A stretch of 39,126 nucleotides of DNA from Bacteroidales bacterium (GTDB lineage: Bacteria > Bacteroidota > Bacteroidia > Bacteroidales > WCHB1-69). The notes beneath the pieces were generated by a model. It worked only from the letters and a program-made list of their open reading frames with translations, was not told the origin of the DNA and did no database searches. Positions 15,288-24,008 of this stretch are shown here, piece after piece. Position 1 is the first letter of the stretch. The number at the start of each line of letters is the position of its first letter. Position numbers and translations under genes: made by a program. The stretch is from positions 1 through 39,126 of the forward strand of contig JAGBPS010000038.1 in NCBI GenBank assembly GCA_017633255.1, in the 5' to 3' direction.

Positions 15288-15336
15288 TAAAACTCATCCT
15301 TCATATATGTCAACACTTTCAAATTAAACCATTTAA

Positions 15337-15570
15337 AATAGAAAGAGATGTAATGTCATTGTTGTTTGTATCAAGGACATCTTCGAATTTTGCTCAAACG
15401 TACCAATCGTAGTCCCATTCCAAAATGGTGTAACAGAAAGATACTGTCTTCGACAGTCATCAATTGCAAGTGTGGTATCATTCTATGTTGGCCTGAAAGG
15501 CCGGCAAGCGACCAGCCCAATGGCAACGCCTTGGGTATAAAAACAGCAACAACCCAGGGTGTGAGGATAT
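15337..15570 (+). repeat. Degenerate dispersed element with remnant coding frame
   Basis: In the gene-free stretch 15288-15702, a frame without a start codon is open from 15337 to the TAA at 15538 and reads VPIVVPFQNGVTERYC then GLKGRQATSPMATPWV. The last part also carries two short hairpins, GGCC-TGAAA-GGCC (15490-15502) and CCCAA...TTGGG (15516-15535). From memory, similar phrases recur between genes in many Bacteroidetes genomes, as a repeat rather than a real gene; I cannot confirm this here. It marks the boundary between the small-gene array and the rhamnosidase. Confidence 0.4.
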
Positions 15571-15702
15571 AAAATGAGGATAAAAAATATAATAGCCGCG
15601 CCCTAAAATGGCGGAAGCTTTTGCCCCTGCTGGGCGAGGGATAGTATCAAAAATATATGTATTTTTGCATCTGATAAAAAGATTGCAAAAACACGTCTTA
15701 CG
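15571..15702 (+). promoter_or_regulatory. Leader of the rhamnosidase gene with -7 box
   Basis: TATTTTTGC at 15660-15668 fits the -7 consensus, 34 nt before the ATG. No TTTG is visible at the -33 position. A short GC-rich stem (GCCC-CTGCT-GGGC) lies at about 15623-15635. Confidence 0.5.
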
Positions 15703-18700
15703 ATGAAACTTCCGAACCGAATCATCCAGTTTTTGATACTATGGATACTGATTTTATGTAATAACGCACAAAGTTCAGCCCAAGTTTACGACTTAACATG
15801 CGGCGGTTTGCATAATCCTCTCGGAATTGAAAGCATTGTACCTCATTTCAGCTGGAAAAACACGCTGACACATAATGGCCAATTGCAAGTGGCTTATGAA
15901 TTGGAAGTGGCTTCCGACAGTTTGGCACTCATTGAAGGAAAAGCAGACCTTTGGCGCAGCGGGCGCATCAATTCCAACGAGCAAGTAATGATTCCCTACC
16001 TCGGGAGAAGCTTAAGCGAGAAACAATTATGCTACTGGCGAGTACGCACTTGGGACGAACGTGACAGCTGCTCGGCATGGAGTACACCCAAGCGTTTCGC
16101 CATCGGTCCCCTGACAGGTATAAAAGGAGATTATATTGGCCACATGCTAACAGATGGGAAGCCTGCCGAAACACCCATGCTGCGCAAAATCATTCAACTT
16201 TCGCGCTCAAACCTTAGTTCATCAGCAAAAAAGAAAGCATCAGCATCTACCCGCACTAATCCCGTTTTTGCCCACATCAAGTCCTTGGGCTACCACGAAT
16301 TGTATGTCAACGGGCAACGCGTAGGCGACGAAGTACTGCAACCTGCAGTTTCCCAACTGAACCGCCACTCGCTGATAGTGACCTACGACATCACCCCCTA
16401 CCTTCACCACGGACAAAACGAGATTCTGATATGGATAGGGCAAGGTTGGTATCGCGACAATATCTTCAATACTCAAGCCTATACAAAACAGGGTGAACAT
16501 TTTAACGGTCCGTTGGTCAAAGCCGAAATCTGTGAACTTACTGACGGTCAATGGCATACACTTGCACAAAGTGACAGTTCGTGGGAGGCTTCTGTCAGTG
16601 GCTACAGCTACACAGGCAGCTGGCTTCCCCTGCAATTTGGCGGTGAACGTTTCGATGCCAATGTCAAAGCGGAATGGAGTCCTGTCAGTATTATCACTGT
16701 TGATGGAATGAAGACTACCCCCCAACAGTTTGAAGGCAATCATATTATCGACACACGTTCACCAGACATCACAAGATTAGATGACGGATCCACACTTCTT
16801 GATTTCTCAAAGGTGATCACTGGCTGGTTGCAGGTTGATTTTGATCCAATGAGCCAAGGTCAGGAAGTAATGATGGAATACAGCGACTATATCGCCCGTG
16901 ACGACACCTTCCAGAGTCAAGGAGAAAGCGACATTTACATCGCCAACGGCAATGGGAAAGAGCAATTCTGCAATAAGTTTCACCACCACGCATTCCGTTA
17001 TGTTCGTGTCAAGGGTGCTGAAGTATTAGATGCCAAAGCACTCCAGATCAGTGCATTAAACCCCAAGCAATCCTCCAAATTTTCCTGTTTTGATTTCATA
17101 CGATTGGGAGCCATCCACGATATGATTCATTACACCATGCAATGCCTGACCTTCAGCGGCTATATGGTGGATTGTCCCCATCTGGAACGCATGGGCTATG
17201 GCGGCGACGGCAACTCCTCAACAATGACTTTGCAAACCATGTACGATGTGCTGCCCACCTATCATAACTGGTTGACAGCATGGGGCGAATCTATGGGAGA
17301 AGATGGTTCTTTGGCATACGTGGCACCCTCTTTCCACACTGGAGGGGGGCCTTACTGGAGCGGATTCATCATCAAGGCCCCATGGCGAACCTACCTTAAC
17401 TACGGGGACAAAAGGATGATAGAACACCTCTACGAACCCATGAAAAAATGGCTCGGCTACGTCAAACAATACTGCGACACGGACGGTTTGCTACAACCTT
17501 GGCCTGACACCAAAGAAAGGATGTGGTTCCTTGGCGACTGGCTCGCCCCTAATGGGGTAGATGTTAAGGGAGAATCAGTTATTCATGTCAGCAACTGTTT
17601 CCTCAGCGAATGCTTGTCTGACATGGCCAAAATGGCGCGATTGCTTGGTAACAATGAGGATTCCGAGCAATTCACCGCACAGCGGAAACAACTCAACAAA
17701 GTCATCCACGAGCACTTTTACCACCCGGAAAAACACAGCTACGCCAACGGCACCCCCCTCGACCAAGCGTATGCCTTATTGATAGGTCTCGCCCCTGACA
17801 GTGCCATCGAAAATGCTGTCACCCAACAATTGCTCAAGGACAGCTACGACAAATACAACGGACATATTGCTGCTGGGCTCATGGGCATCCCCATTTTCAC
17901 AGAATGGGCCATCCAAAACCGGCAGTTCCAACTGATGACCGACATCCTACGCCAATGGGACTATCCCGGCTATATGGATATGATAAGGAAGGGAGCCACC
18001 ACCACTTGGGAGTCATGGGACGGCAAACGCAGTCATGTGCACAACTGTTACAATGGCATAGGTATATGGTTTTATCAAGCTGTGGCCGGCATCCGTCCCG
18101 ACGAGGACGCCCCCGGATACCGCCACTTTTTCATTGATCCACAACCTATTGATATTGGATATTTTCAAGCGACAAAAAACACACCATTTGGAAAGATCAA
18201 TGTGGAGATTTATGACACACTACTGTATCTGACCATCCCCGCTGGCACCACCGCCACGCTTTTCCCAAACACCCCCCAAGAACAGATACTTCCTGCAGGC
18301 TGGTGGAAAATTGAGCAAGGCAAAACAGCTGTGGAAGACACCATGCACAATTTTTCAACCATCATCAACGGACAAAAGGTAACCATACCTCTCGAAAACC
18401 GTTATTATAATGATTGCAATTACGAAATCAAGGAACCCTTCACAGAAAATGACACCCTATTTCTCTTACGACATTTCTTTTTATGGGATATGAAAGATAG
18501 TATTGACACCTGTATCTTAAACTATTATGTCATCACCCATGAGCAGGACAACTTTAGGAAAAACATAGGAAAAATGCGGTTTGACTACTCCTATCTTCCT
18601 TCAGAGAATGAAAACGATATGTATTGCTGTGATTATGTGGATTACCCGAATTTTCGAGAAAGACACCCTGTTTTAACACGGAACAATATGCACAACATGC

Positions 18701-19101
18701 CTCGCTTATGGTATCCCGTTCATATTTACCATGGAAATTATTACGTAACTGTTGATTATCGCTACTTTGAACATTTTACAGACTCCATGAGCATCTATCA
18801 TGGAATGGAAACGACATTCCAAGCAATCAGTAATGTTCAAAAAAAAGGAAAAAAGGCATGGACCTACAACACTCTTGACGAAATCGACAACACAATGTGG
18901 ACGGTCGAACTCAAACCATCAAAGAAAATAAGGGGACTATACATTGAGACCCGATATAATCCGGAAGGGAAATGTATGGAAAAGAGACTGGTAGCACCTC
19001 ATGAAAATTTAAAATACTTTCCCGTCATCGACAGTGACCAAAATTGCTCATTATGGTATTTGGATTATGACGAACCTGACTATCAATGGCTAGAGGAATA
19101 A
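15703..19101 (+). CDS. GH78 alpha-L-rhamnosidase with an extra uncharacterised C-terminal domain
   Basis: Releases terminal rhamnose from plant polysaccharides or glycosides. Signal peptide (LILWILILCNNAQSSAQ) predicts export. Domains in order: N-terminal fibronectin-like domain (VYDLTCGGLHNPLGIE), rhamnosidase N domain (LGYHELYVNGQRVGDEVL, to about residue 340), then the (alpha/alpha)6 barrel with DCPHLERMGYGGD near residue 490 and the catalytic GATTTWESWDG near residue 765, then a C-terminal beta domain to about residue 870. GH78 proteins normally end there. This one continues about 260 residues with no similarity I recognise and more AT-rich codons (from about 18340). A Ser/Lys/Ala-rich stretch at about residues 168-184 looks like an insertion. 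No SusC/SusD pair is present. Confidence 0.9.
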   Translation: MKLPNRIIQFLILWILILCNNAQSSAQVYDLTCGGLHNPLGIESIVPHFSWKNTLTHNGQLQVAYELEVASDSLALIEGKADLWRSGRINSNEQVMIPYLGRSLSEKQLCYWRVRTWDERDSCSAWSTPKRFAIGPLTGIKGDYIGHMLTDGKPAETPMLRKIIQLSRSNLSSSAKKKASASTRTNPVFAHIKSLGYHELYVNGQRVGDEVLQPAVSQLNRHSLIVTYDITPYLHHGQNEILIWIGQGWYRDNIFNTQAYTKQGEHFNGPLVKAEICELTDGQWHTLAQSDSSWEASVSGYSYTGSWLPLQFGGERFDANVKAEWSPVSIITVDGMKTTPQQFEGNHIIDTRSPDITRLDDGSTLLDFSKVITGWLQVDFDPMSQGQEVMMEYSDYIARDDTFQSQGESDIYIANGNGKEQFCNKFHHHAFRYVRVKGAEVLDAKALQISALNPKQSSKFSCFDFIRLGAIHDMIHYTMQCLTFSGYMVDCPHLERMGYGGDGNSSTMTLQTMYDVLPTYHNWLTAWGESMGEDGSLAYVAPSFHTGGGPYWSGFIIKAPWRTYLNYGDKRMIEHLYEPMKKWLGYVKQYCDTDGLLQPWPDTKERMWFLGDWLAPNGVDVKGESVIHVSNCFLSECLSDMAKMARLLGNNEDSEQFTAQRKQLNKVIHEHFYHPEKHSYANGTPLDQAYALLIGLAPDSAIENAVTQQLLKDSYDKYNGHIAAGLMGIPIFTEWAIQNRQFQLMTDILRQWDYPGYMDMIRKGATTTWESWDGKRSHVHNCYNGIGIWFYQAVAGIRPDEDAPGYRHFFIDPQPIDIGYFQATKNTPFGKINVEIYDTLLYLTIPAGTTATLFPNTPQEQILPAGWWKIEQGKTAVEDTMHNFSTIINGQKVTIPLENRYYNDCNYEIKEPFTENDTLFLLRHFFLWDMKDSIDTCILNYYVITHEQDNFRKNIGKMRFDYSYLPSENENDMYCCDYVDYPNFRERHPVLTRNNMHNMPRLWYPVHIYHGNYYVTVDYRYFEHFTDSMSIYHGMETTFQAISNVQKKGKKAWTYNTLDEIDNTMWTVELKPSKKIRGLYIETRYNPEGKCMEKRLVAPHENLKYFPVIDSDQNCSLWYLDYDEPDYQWLEE

Positions 19102-19140
19102 TAAATATTTTCTGTCCGTGTGTATTTCAAGAATTTTATG

Positions 19141-19149
19141 TAACTTTGC
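19141..19149 (+). promoter_or_regulatory. -7 box (TAACTTTGC) for pyrF
   Basis: TAACTTTGC ends one base before an ATG at 19150. Because transcription would start downstream of that ATG, it supports the second ATG, at 19177, as the pyrF start. Confidence 0.6.
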
Positions 19150-19176
19150 ATGTTTAAACTTCAAAACACATTACGC

Positions 19177-20046
19177 ATGATTATCGATAAATTATATGAG
19201 CATGTGGCCAAGAATGGCCATGTTTGTGTCGGCTTGGACACCGACTATTCCTACCTTCCCGAAGCATTTGCAGCACAATTTGCCACCAAAGGCGAAGCTG
19301 TTTTCCAGTATAACAAAGCCTTGATTGACGCCACCCTCGACGTGGTGGCCTGCTACAAGGTGCAGATTGCCTATTACGAAGCGATGGGCCTGGAAGGCAT
19401 GGAATGCTACCGCAAGACTTTGGCTTACCTGCGCGAAAAAGACGCCATCATCATTGCCGATATCAAGCGCGGCGACATTGCCAAAACCGCCGAAATGTAC
19501 GCCAAAGGACATTTCACCGGTGATTTCGAAGCCGACTTCATCACCGTCAGTCCTTATATGGGCTTGGATAGCATTTCTCCATATCTTCCTTATGTTCAGA
19601 ATAATAACAAAGGTTTATTCGTCCTGATCAGAACCTCCAACGAGGGTGCGAAAGACATTGAATACATTGAAACCGCTGACGGCAGACACGTGTATAATAT
19701 TGTGGGAGAAAAAATTAACGAATTAGGCAAGGCTTACAAAGGCAACTGTGGTTTCTCCGCCATCGGAGGCGTGATGGGCTGCACCCATGCCGACGAGGCT
19801 GCGGAAGTGCGCCGCCAGCTGGACAGCACCTTCTTCCTGATTCCCGGCTATGGTGCCCAAGGTGGCAAAGCCGAGGACATCGCCCTTTACCTGAAAGACG
19901 GCAACGGCGGTGTGGTCAACGCTTCCCGCTCCATCTTGCTGGCTTACCGCAAAGTGGAAAACGGCACCGACAAATTCGCCGAATGTTCCCGCAACGAGGC
20001 CATCAGAATGAGGGACGACATCCGCGGAGCAATAACTAGAAACTGA
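19177..20046 (+). CDS. pyrF: Orotidine 5'-phosphate decarboxylase (long, subfamily 2)
   Basis: Converts OMP to UMP, the last step of de novo pyrimidine synthesis. The 289-aa length and motifs fit the long subfamily: CVGLDTDY at the N-terminus, the catalytic DIKRGDIAKTAEMYA, and the phosphate loop IPGYGAQGGKAEDI with GVVNASRSIL. The start at 19177 follows the promoter; ATG 19150 adds nine residues and lies too close to the -7 box. pyrK and pyrD follow on the same strand, so three pyrimidine steps sit together, although heptad-filled spacers of about 160 and 130 nt separate them. Confidence 0.96.
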   Translation: MIIDKLYEHVAKNGHVCVGLDTDYSYLPEAFAAQFATKGEAVFQYNKALIDATLDVVACYKVQIAYYEAMGLEGMECYRKTLAYLREKDAIIIADIKRGDIAKTAEMYAKGHFTGDFEADFITVSPYMGLDSISPYLPYVQNNNKGLFVLIRTSNEGAKDIEYIETADGRHVYNIVGEKINELGKAYKGNCGFSAIGGVMGCTHADEAAEVRRQLDSTFFLIPGYGAQGGKAEDIALYLKDGNGGVVNASRSILLAYRKVENGTDKFAECSRNEAIRMRDDIRGAITRN

Positions 20047-20208
20047 AAACGGAAAGTTGAAAACTGAAAACCATAAATATAAAGTTCAAAATTCAAATAA
20101 TAACTTTCAGTTTTCAGTTCTCAGTTTTCAACTTAATAAGACTCCCCTTGAGCGAAGCGAAACTCCCCCCACTATCCACTATTCCCTAACCCCTAATCAC
20201 TAATCACC
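20042..20208. repeat. Heptad-repeat block with long inverted arms between pyrF and pyrK
   Basis: Units such as ACTGAAA run in one polarity at 20042-20070 and in the opposite polarity (TTTCAGT) at 20103-20134. AAGTTGAAAACTGA (20054-20067) pairs perfectly with TCAGTTTTCAACTT (20121-20134). A CCCTAA/CACTAA phrase series follows up to the pyrK ATG. Confidence 0.65.
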
Positions 20209-20955
20209 ATGCAGTACAGCAAACAAACCATAATTACCAACAAACGACTGATAGGAGACATTTTCCTCCTTCAGGTCACCCGTCCCGAAAGGGAAATTCG
20301 TCCCGGGCAGTTTTTCATGCTGAAATCCTGGAACGAAGAGCTGACCCTCATGCGCCCCATCAGTGTATATCGTTTCGATGAGCAGTCGGTATCATTTATG
20401 TACCGTGTGGCGGGCAAAGGCACCCGCTGGCTCAGTGAATGCGGCCAACGTGACCGCAACAAAGACATCATGCTATTGGGCCCGCTGGGCAACGGCTTCC
20501 CCTGCGAGGAAGTGAAGGGCCACATCGCCCTCGTCGGCGGTGGCATCGGCATTCCCCCACTCTACGAGACCGCCAAGAAACTGACAGCCTTGGGCAACCA
20601 TGTGGACATGTATCTAGGCTATAAAGACGTGCTTTTTGCCTTCGAAGAGTTCGAAGATGTTTGCGAGAATATTTTCATCTCCTCCGAAGCAGGTTTTGAA
20701 GGCTACAAAGGATTCATCACCGACCTGCTGAAACCAGAACAATACGACGCTGTATTCACTTGTGGTCCCCTGGTGATGATGCGCAAGATTGTGGAGATGT
20801 GCCAACAGCATAACACTCCCATCTGGTGCTCGATGGAGAAACACATGGGCTGCGGCATCGGAGCCTGCCTCACCTGCAGCTGCAAGACTACCAACGGCAT
20901 GAAACGCACCTGCAAGGACGGACCGGTGTTCAAGGGAGAGGAACTAGTGTTCTGA
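20209..20955 (+). CDS. pyrK: Dihydroorotate dehydrogenase B electron-transfer subunit
   Basis: FAD and [2Fe-2S] subunit that passes electrons from PyrD to NAD+. The 248 aa include the flavin-binding MRPISVYRFD, the NAD-site GGGIGIPPLYETAKKL, and the C-terminal cluster ligands in MGCGIGACLTCSCK with a further Cys in RTCKDGP. Length and order are normal. Pairing with pyrD 128 nt downstream indicates the heterotetrameric class 1B enzyme. Confidence 0.95.
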   Translation: MQYSKQTIITNKRLIGDIFLLQVTRPEREIRPGQFFMLKSWNEELTLMRPISVYRFDEQSVSFMYRVAGKGTRWLSECGQRDRNKDIMLLGPLGNGFPCEEVKGHIALVGGGIGIPPLYETAKKLTALGNHVDMYLGYKDVLFAFEEFEDVCENIFISSEAGFEGYKGFITDLLKPEQYDAVFTCGPLVMMRKIVEMCQQHNTPIWCSMEKHMGCGIGACLTCSCKTTNGMKRTCKDGPVFKGEELVF

Positions 20956-21083
20956 CAGTTGAAAGTTGAAAACTGAAAACTGAAAAAATTGAACCTTAAC
21001 CTTCTAACCTTCTAACCTCCTCACCTTCTCACCTTCTAACCAAAAACAACATCTTACATCTAACATCATACATCTTACATCTC
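20956..21083. repeat. Heptad-repeat block between pyrK and pyrD
   Basis: Starts with GTTGAAA/ACTGAAA units, then 8-nt CCTTCTAA units, then 7-nt CATCTTA, CATCTAA, CATCATA, CATCTTA units running up to the ATG. Confidence 0.65.
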
Positions 21084-21989
21084 ATGAACAACAGATTAAA
21101 CATCACCCTTCACGATAAAGAATTCAAGAACCCCTTGATTGCGGCTTCGGGGTCCTTCGGTTTCGGCAAAGAATACAACGAACTCTACCCCATCGACTGC
21201 TGGGGAGGCATCAGCAGCAAAGGACTGACCTTACACGGTCGCGAGGGCAATCCTGGCATCCGCATCACCGAGACACCCGCGGGTATCATGAACAGTGTGG
21301 GACTGCAAAACCCTGGTGTACGGGCATTTATCGATGAGGAACTGCCCTGGATGAAGCAGCACGACACCGTCATCCTCGCCAACCTCGGCGGCCATAGCAC
21401 CGAAGACTACCTGACAGGTGTGGAATGGCTAAACGACAGCGACATAGACATCTTAGAGCTGAATATCTCCTGCCCCAACGTGAAAAGCGGCGGCATGGCT
21501 TTCGGATTGAAAGCGGAAGTAGCCCACGAGATTGTGAGCCAAGTTAGAAAAGTTTGCCGCAAGCCCCTGATGGTCAAACTGTCGCCCAATGCCGAAAACA
21601 TCATCGACATGGCCAAGGCCTGCCAAGACGCCGGTGCCGACTCCATTTCTTTGGTCAACACCTTCAAAGCCCTGGCTATCGACATCCGCCGTCGGAAACC
21701 CGTCTTCGAGAACGTTTATGCAGGATTGTCAGGTAAAGCCATCAAGCCCATCGCCTTACGCATGGTACATGAAGTATGTAAAAATGTCAGCATTCCCGTG
21801 ATAGGCATGGGAGGCATCACCACTGCCGAAGATGTCATTGAGTTCATGATGGCAGGCTGCACCGCTGTGCAAGTCGCCACTGGCAACTTCACCCACCCGA
21901 TGCTCGGACAAGAACTACCCCTTCAGCTCCTCCAACTGATGGACGAACTGAAGATTGAGCATATCAATGATATTAAGGGAATTATATAA
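21084..21989 (+). CDS. pyrD: Dihydroorotate dehydrogenase B catalytic subunit
   Basis: FMN subunit that oxidises dihydroorotate to orotate. The 301-aa sequence shows [16 protein letters not shown], the loop with the likely catalytic cysteine in [23 protein letters not shown], and the FMN phosphate site [20 protein letters not shown]. These are class 1B signatures and match the adjacent pyrK. The enzyme is cytosolic. Confidence 0.96.
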   Translation: MNNRLNITLHDKEFKNPLIAASGSFGFGKEYNELYPIDCWGGISSKGLTLHGREGNPGIRITETPAGIMNSVGLQNPGVRAFIDEELPWMKQHDTVILANLGGHSTEDYLTGVEWLNDSDIDILELNISCPNVKSGGMAFGLKAEVAHEIVSQVRKVCRKPLMVKLSPNAENIIDMAKACQDAGADSISLVNTFKALAIDIRRRKPVFENVYAGLSGKAIKPIALRMVHEVCKNVSIPVIGMGGITTAEDVIEFMMAGCTAVQVATGNFTHPMLGQELPLQLLQLMDELKIEHINDIKGII

Positions 21990-22033
21990 TTAGTTAATTA
22001 GCAAATGTGCAAATTAACCAATTAACTAATTTG
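21990..22033. repeat. Short AT-rich repeat between convergent pyrD and the lipoprotein gene
   Basis: TTAGTTAATTAGCAAAT and ATTTGCTAATTAAG are near-inverted copies that can form a hairpin; the spacer probably ends transcription from both sides. The same TTTGCTAATTAACTAA phrases recur at 30540-30593. Confidence 0.55.
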
Positions 22034-23095
22034 CTAATTAAGCAGATCCGTATAAGGTCTGAAATTCAGATTCTTGGTCCATTGACCGTGCGCCAATGAA
22101 TCTTCATTGTGATTGATCACATCAAGTTTGAAAGTTCGCTTATAATAAGTACGTGAGGCAAAGAAACCCAAGGCCATGTTATCGTCAGTCTCAATATTGG
22201 TGTAATTCACACGATCTTGCACAATCGAAGAGGAGGGCTGGGCAGTTTTATAATAAGTATAGTAAACTTGGTCACATGCCCACAATTTGATGTCAATACA
22301 CTCATAGGTATCCGGGAAACGCCACACATTGTTGTTGACTTCGATATTGTCATGCAAAATCCGGTAAATCACATTCGGCTTGAACGAAGTCTCATTGCCC
22401 GCAGTGAACCCCGGAGTAACACGAATATCTCTCACCGCTTTATGAACCGTATCGCCGGTCAAAGTATCCTTTTCAATATAACGGAAGGTGACGTATGCGT
22501 CCACCGCATAGGCATTTTCGGGCCAAGAATTGGTCTTAAAGCCCACCGACCATGGATCATCCCTATTCAGATTGATTGCAGAAATCGACTGGCTGGTACC
22601 CAACGGAATATTAAAAGCCATGTTGGCAATCGTCGTCGTTTCAGAAGTAACCTTCCTGCCTGTTTTCTTATTGGTAATCACCAGTTGATATAGACAACCC
22701 TCACGTATCGGTACGGGGCGATGAGAATTTTCATAAACAGGACGATACAGCACTTGTGTAGGACTGGCAAAAGTACCGTAATTTTTGGACACCGACATGA
22801 CAGTATCCATGGGATAAGTCACCACATTTCCATTTTCACGATGTTCAATCAACTGTACATCAATCTCATCATAATACGAAATATTGTCCAAATCTTTGGC
22901 CCATACCAACGCATTATCCTTGGTCAAATATCCCTTATAAATTTTAATATACTGATAGCGATCCAAAGGATTCAGCAAACCATAAACCACTGTAACATCT
23001 TTATAATCAGAAGTAAGTTCAATGTCAGGTTTACACGACATCAAACTTATAACCATCAACAGGACAGCACAAAGCGACAGAAGTATTCTTTTCAT
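22034..23095 (-). CDS. DUF4249-like surface lipoprotein
   Basis: A 353-aa protein with a lipoprotein signal peptide (LMVISLMSCKPD; lipobox Cys at residue 21). The mature part opens with DVTVVYGLLNPLDRYQYIKI, a pattern I associate with DUF4249-type lipoproteins of Bacteroidetes, followed by a beta-rich sequence. It lies 33 nt downstream of a barrel-protein gene on the same strand and is probably cotranscribed with it. Likely anchored in the outer membrane; molecular role unknown. The DUF4249 assignment is from pattern memory and moderate only. Confidence 0.65.
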   Translation of the reverse strand: MKRILLSLCAVLLMVISLMSCKPDIELTSDYKDVTVVYGLLNPLDRYQYIKIYKGYLTKDNALVWAKDLDNISYYDEIDVQLIEHRENGNVVTYPMDTVMSVSKNYGTFASPTQVLYRPVYENSHRPVPIREGCLYQLVITNKKTGRKVTSETTTIANMAFNIPLGTSQSISAINLNRDDPWSVGFKTNSWPENAYAVDAYVTFRYIEKDTLTGDTVHKAVRDIRVTPGFTAGNETSFKPNVIYRILHDNIEVNNNVWRFPDTYECIDIKLWACDQVYYTYYKTAQPSSSIVQDRVNYTNIETDDNMALGFFASRTYYKRTFKLDVINHNEDSLAHGQWTKNLNFRPYTDLLN

Positions 23096-23128
23096 ATATA
23101 ATTATCAGATATTCAATATTTTTAAATA

Positions 23129-23911
23129 TTAATCATTATAGATATTGGTCTCACGAATCCACTTTACCCCCTGGCGCTGACCACGCTTGTTTTCACGCGT
23201 ATTCTCCACATATTTTTCATTGAAAGAATATATCAGACGTATAGAGAAAAGATTGTTACGCTGTTTTTTATATTCCGTGGACTGAGCCACATTGCTATAC
23301 TCTATCACATAATTCCGGATAGGCCTCAACGAATATTGCCAGCGCAACTCCATCTTCAAGCCCTTATAAATCATAAACTTAAGATCCGCGATAAAACTCC
23401 AGTCGCTGGTTCTGTAGGTTCCCGAAGTGATACTGGTGTTTCTCTTGAAACCATTATACCACTCTTTGGCGCGCACCAAACGTCCCCATGAGAAACCCAA
23501 GCCAATGGCACAACCCGTATGCCAATCCTCGAAATGAAAGAGCACAGGCACCTCCACATAATCCAAATCCAAACGGCATTTGTACTTGGAAGACGGCATA
23601 AAGTCGGCATTCCGGTCCACATCAAGGAACATCGCCGGTGCATAATTGGTGGTGTCGAAAGCTCTCGTTGTAGAAGAACGGGAGCCCTTCTGGGTATATA
23701 ATAACTCGACCGTGGCGAACCACTGCATCTTTTTATCCAAAGCAATCATCACCGACGCACCACCCACAAAACCCGCTTTTTTGTAGCCACGGACATCATC
23801 GCCTTCCACCTGACAAGCATTGGCACCCGCAATGACAGAACCGATGAAACGCTGGCTGTATGCCATTGAAACAGTAAGGCAGCAAAACAATATGAGAACA
23901 AGTTTCTTCAT
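23129..23911 (-). CDS. Outer-membrane beta-barrel protein, PorT-like family
   Basis: From ATG 23911, 260 aa: signal peptide (LVLILFCCLTVSMAYSQ) and a series of amphipathic strands with aromatic girdles (FVGGASVMIALDKKMQWFAT, LDYVEVPVLFHFED, AIGLGFSWGRLV, FSIRLIYSF), typical of Bacteroidetes outer-membrane beta-barrel proteins often labelled PorT family. The C-terminal 30 residues after the last strand are charged (ENTRENKRGQRQG). The open frame extends to 23995, but a TACCTTTGC box (23929-23937) lies between that ATG and 23911, so the shorter start is preferred. Assignment to PorT itself is not supported. Confidence 0.72.
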   Translation of the reverse strand: MKKLVLILFCCLTVSMAYSQRFIGSVIAGANACQVEGDDVRGYKKAGFVGGASVMIALDKKMQWFATVELLYTQKGSRSSTTRAFDTTNYAPAMFLDVDRNADFMPSSKYKCRLDLDYVEVPVLFHFEDWHTGCAIGLGFSWGRLVRAKEWYNGFKRNTSITSGTYRTSDWSFIADLKFMIYKGLKMELRWQYSLRPIRNYVIEYSNVAQSTEYKKQRNNLFSIRLIYSFNEKYVENTRENKRGQRQGVKWIRETNIYND

Positions 23912-23928
23912 TCCTAAAAAATTGAAGT

Positions 23929-23937
23929 GCAAAGGTA
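23929..23937 (-). promoter_or_regulatory. -7 box (TACCTTTGC) for the barrel-protein gene
   Basis: Minus-strand TACCTTTGC, 18 nt upstream of the ATG at 23911, which fixes the shorter start. Confidence 0.6.
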
Positions 23938-23981
23938 CGTGAAATTTTTGGAATATTCGAGAATGATAACAATTTTTTCCG

Positions 23982-23990
23982 TAATTTTGC
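23982..23990 (+). promoter_or_regulatory. -7 box (TAATTTTGC) for the metal-handling gene set
   Basis: TAATTTTGC, 19 nt before the ATG at 24009, diverging from the box at 23929-23937. Confidence 0.55.
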
Positions 23991-24008
23991 ACCATTAAAT
24001 TTTAACTG

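Noticed and set aside
15366..15572. A 68-residue gene starting at 15366
   Set aside because: Overlaps the remnant element in another frame, has no family resemblance and no promoter; treated as part of the degenerate repeat.
20160..20208. Telomere-like CCCTAA repeats
   Set aside because: The CCCTAA resemblance is part of the heptad word set (CCCTAAT, CACTAAT) and occurs in many internal spacers; there is no replicon end here.
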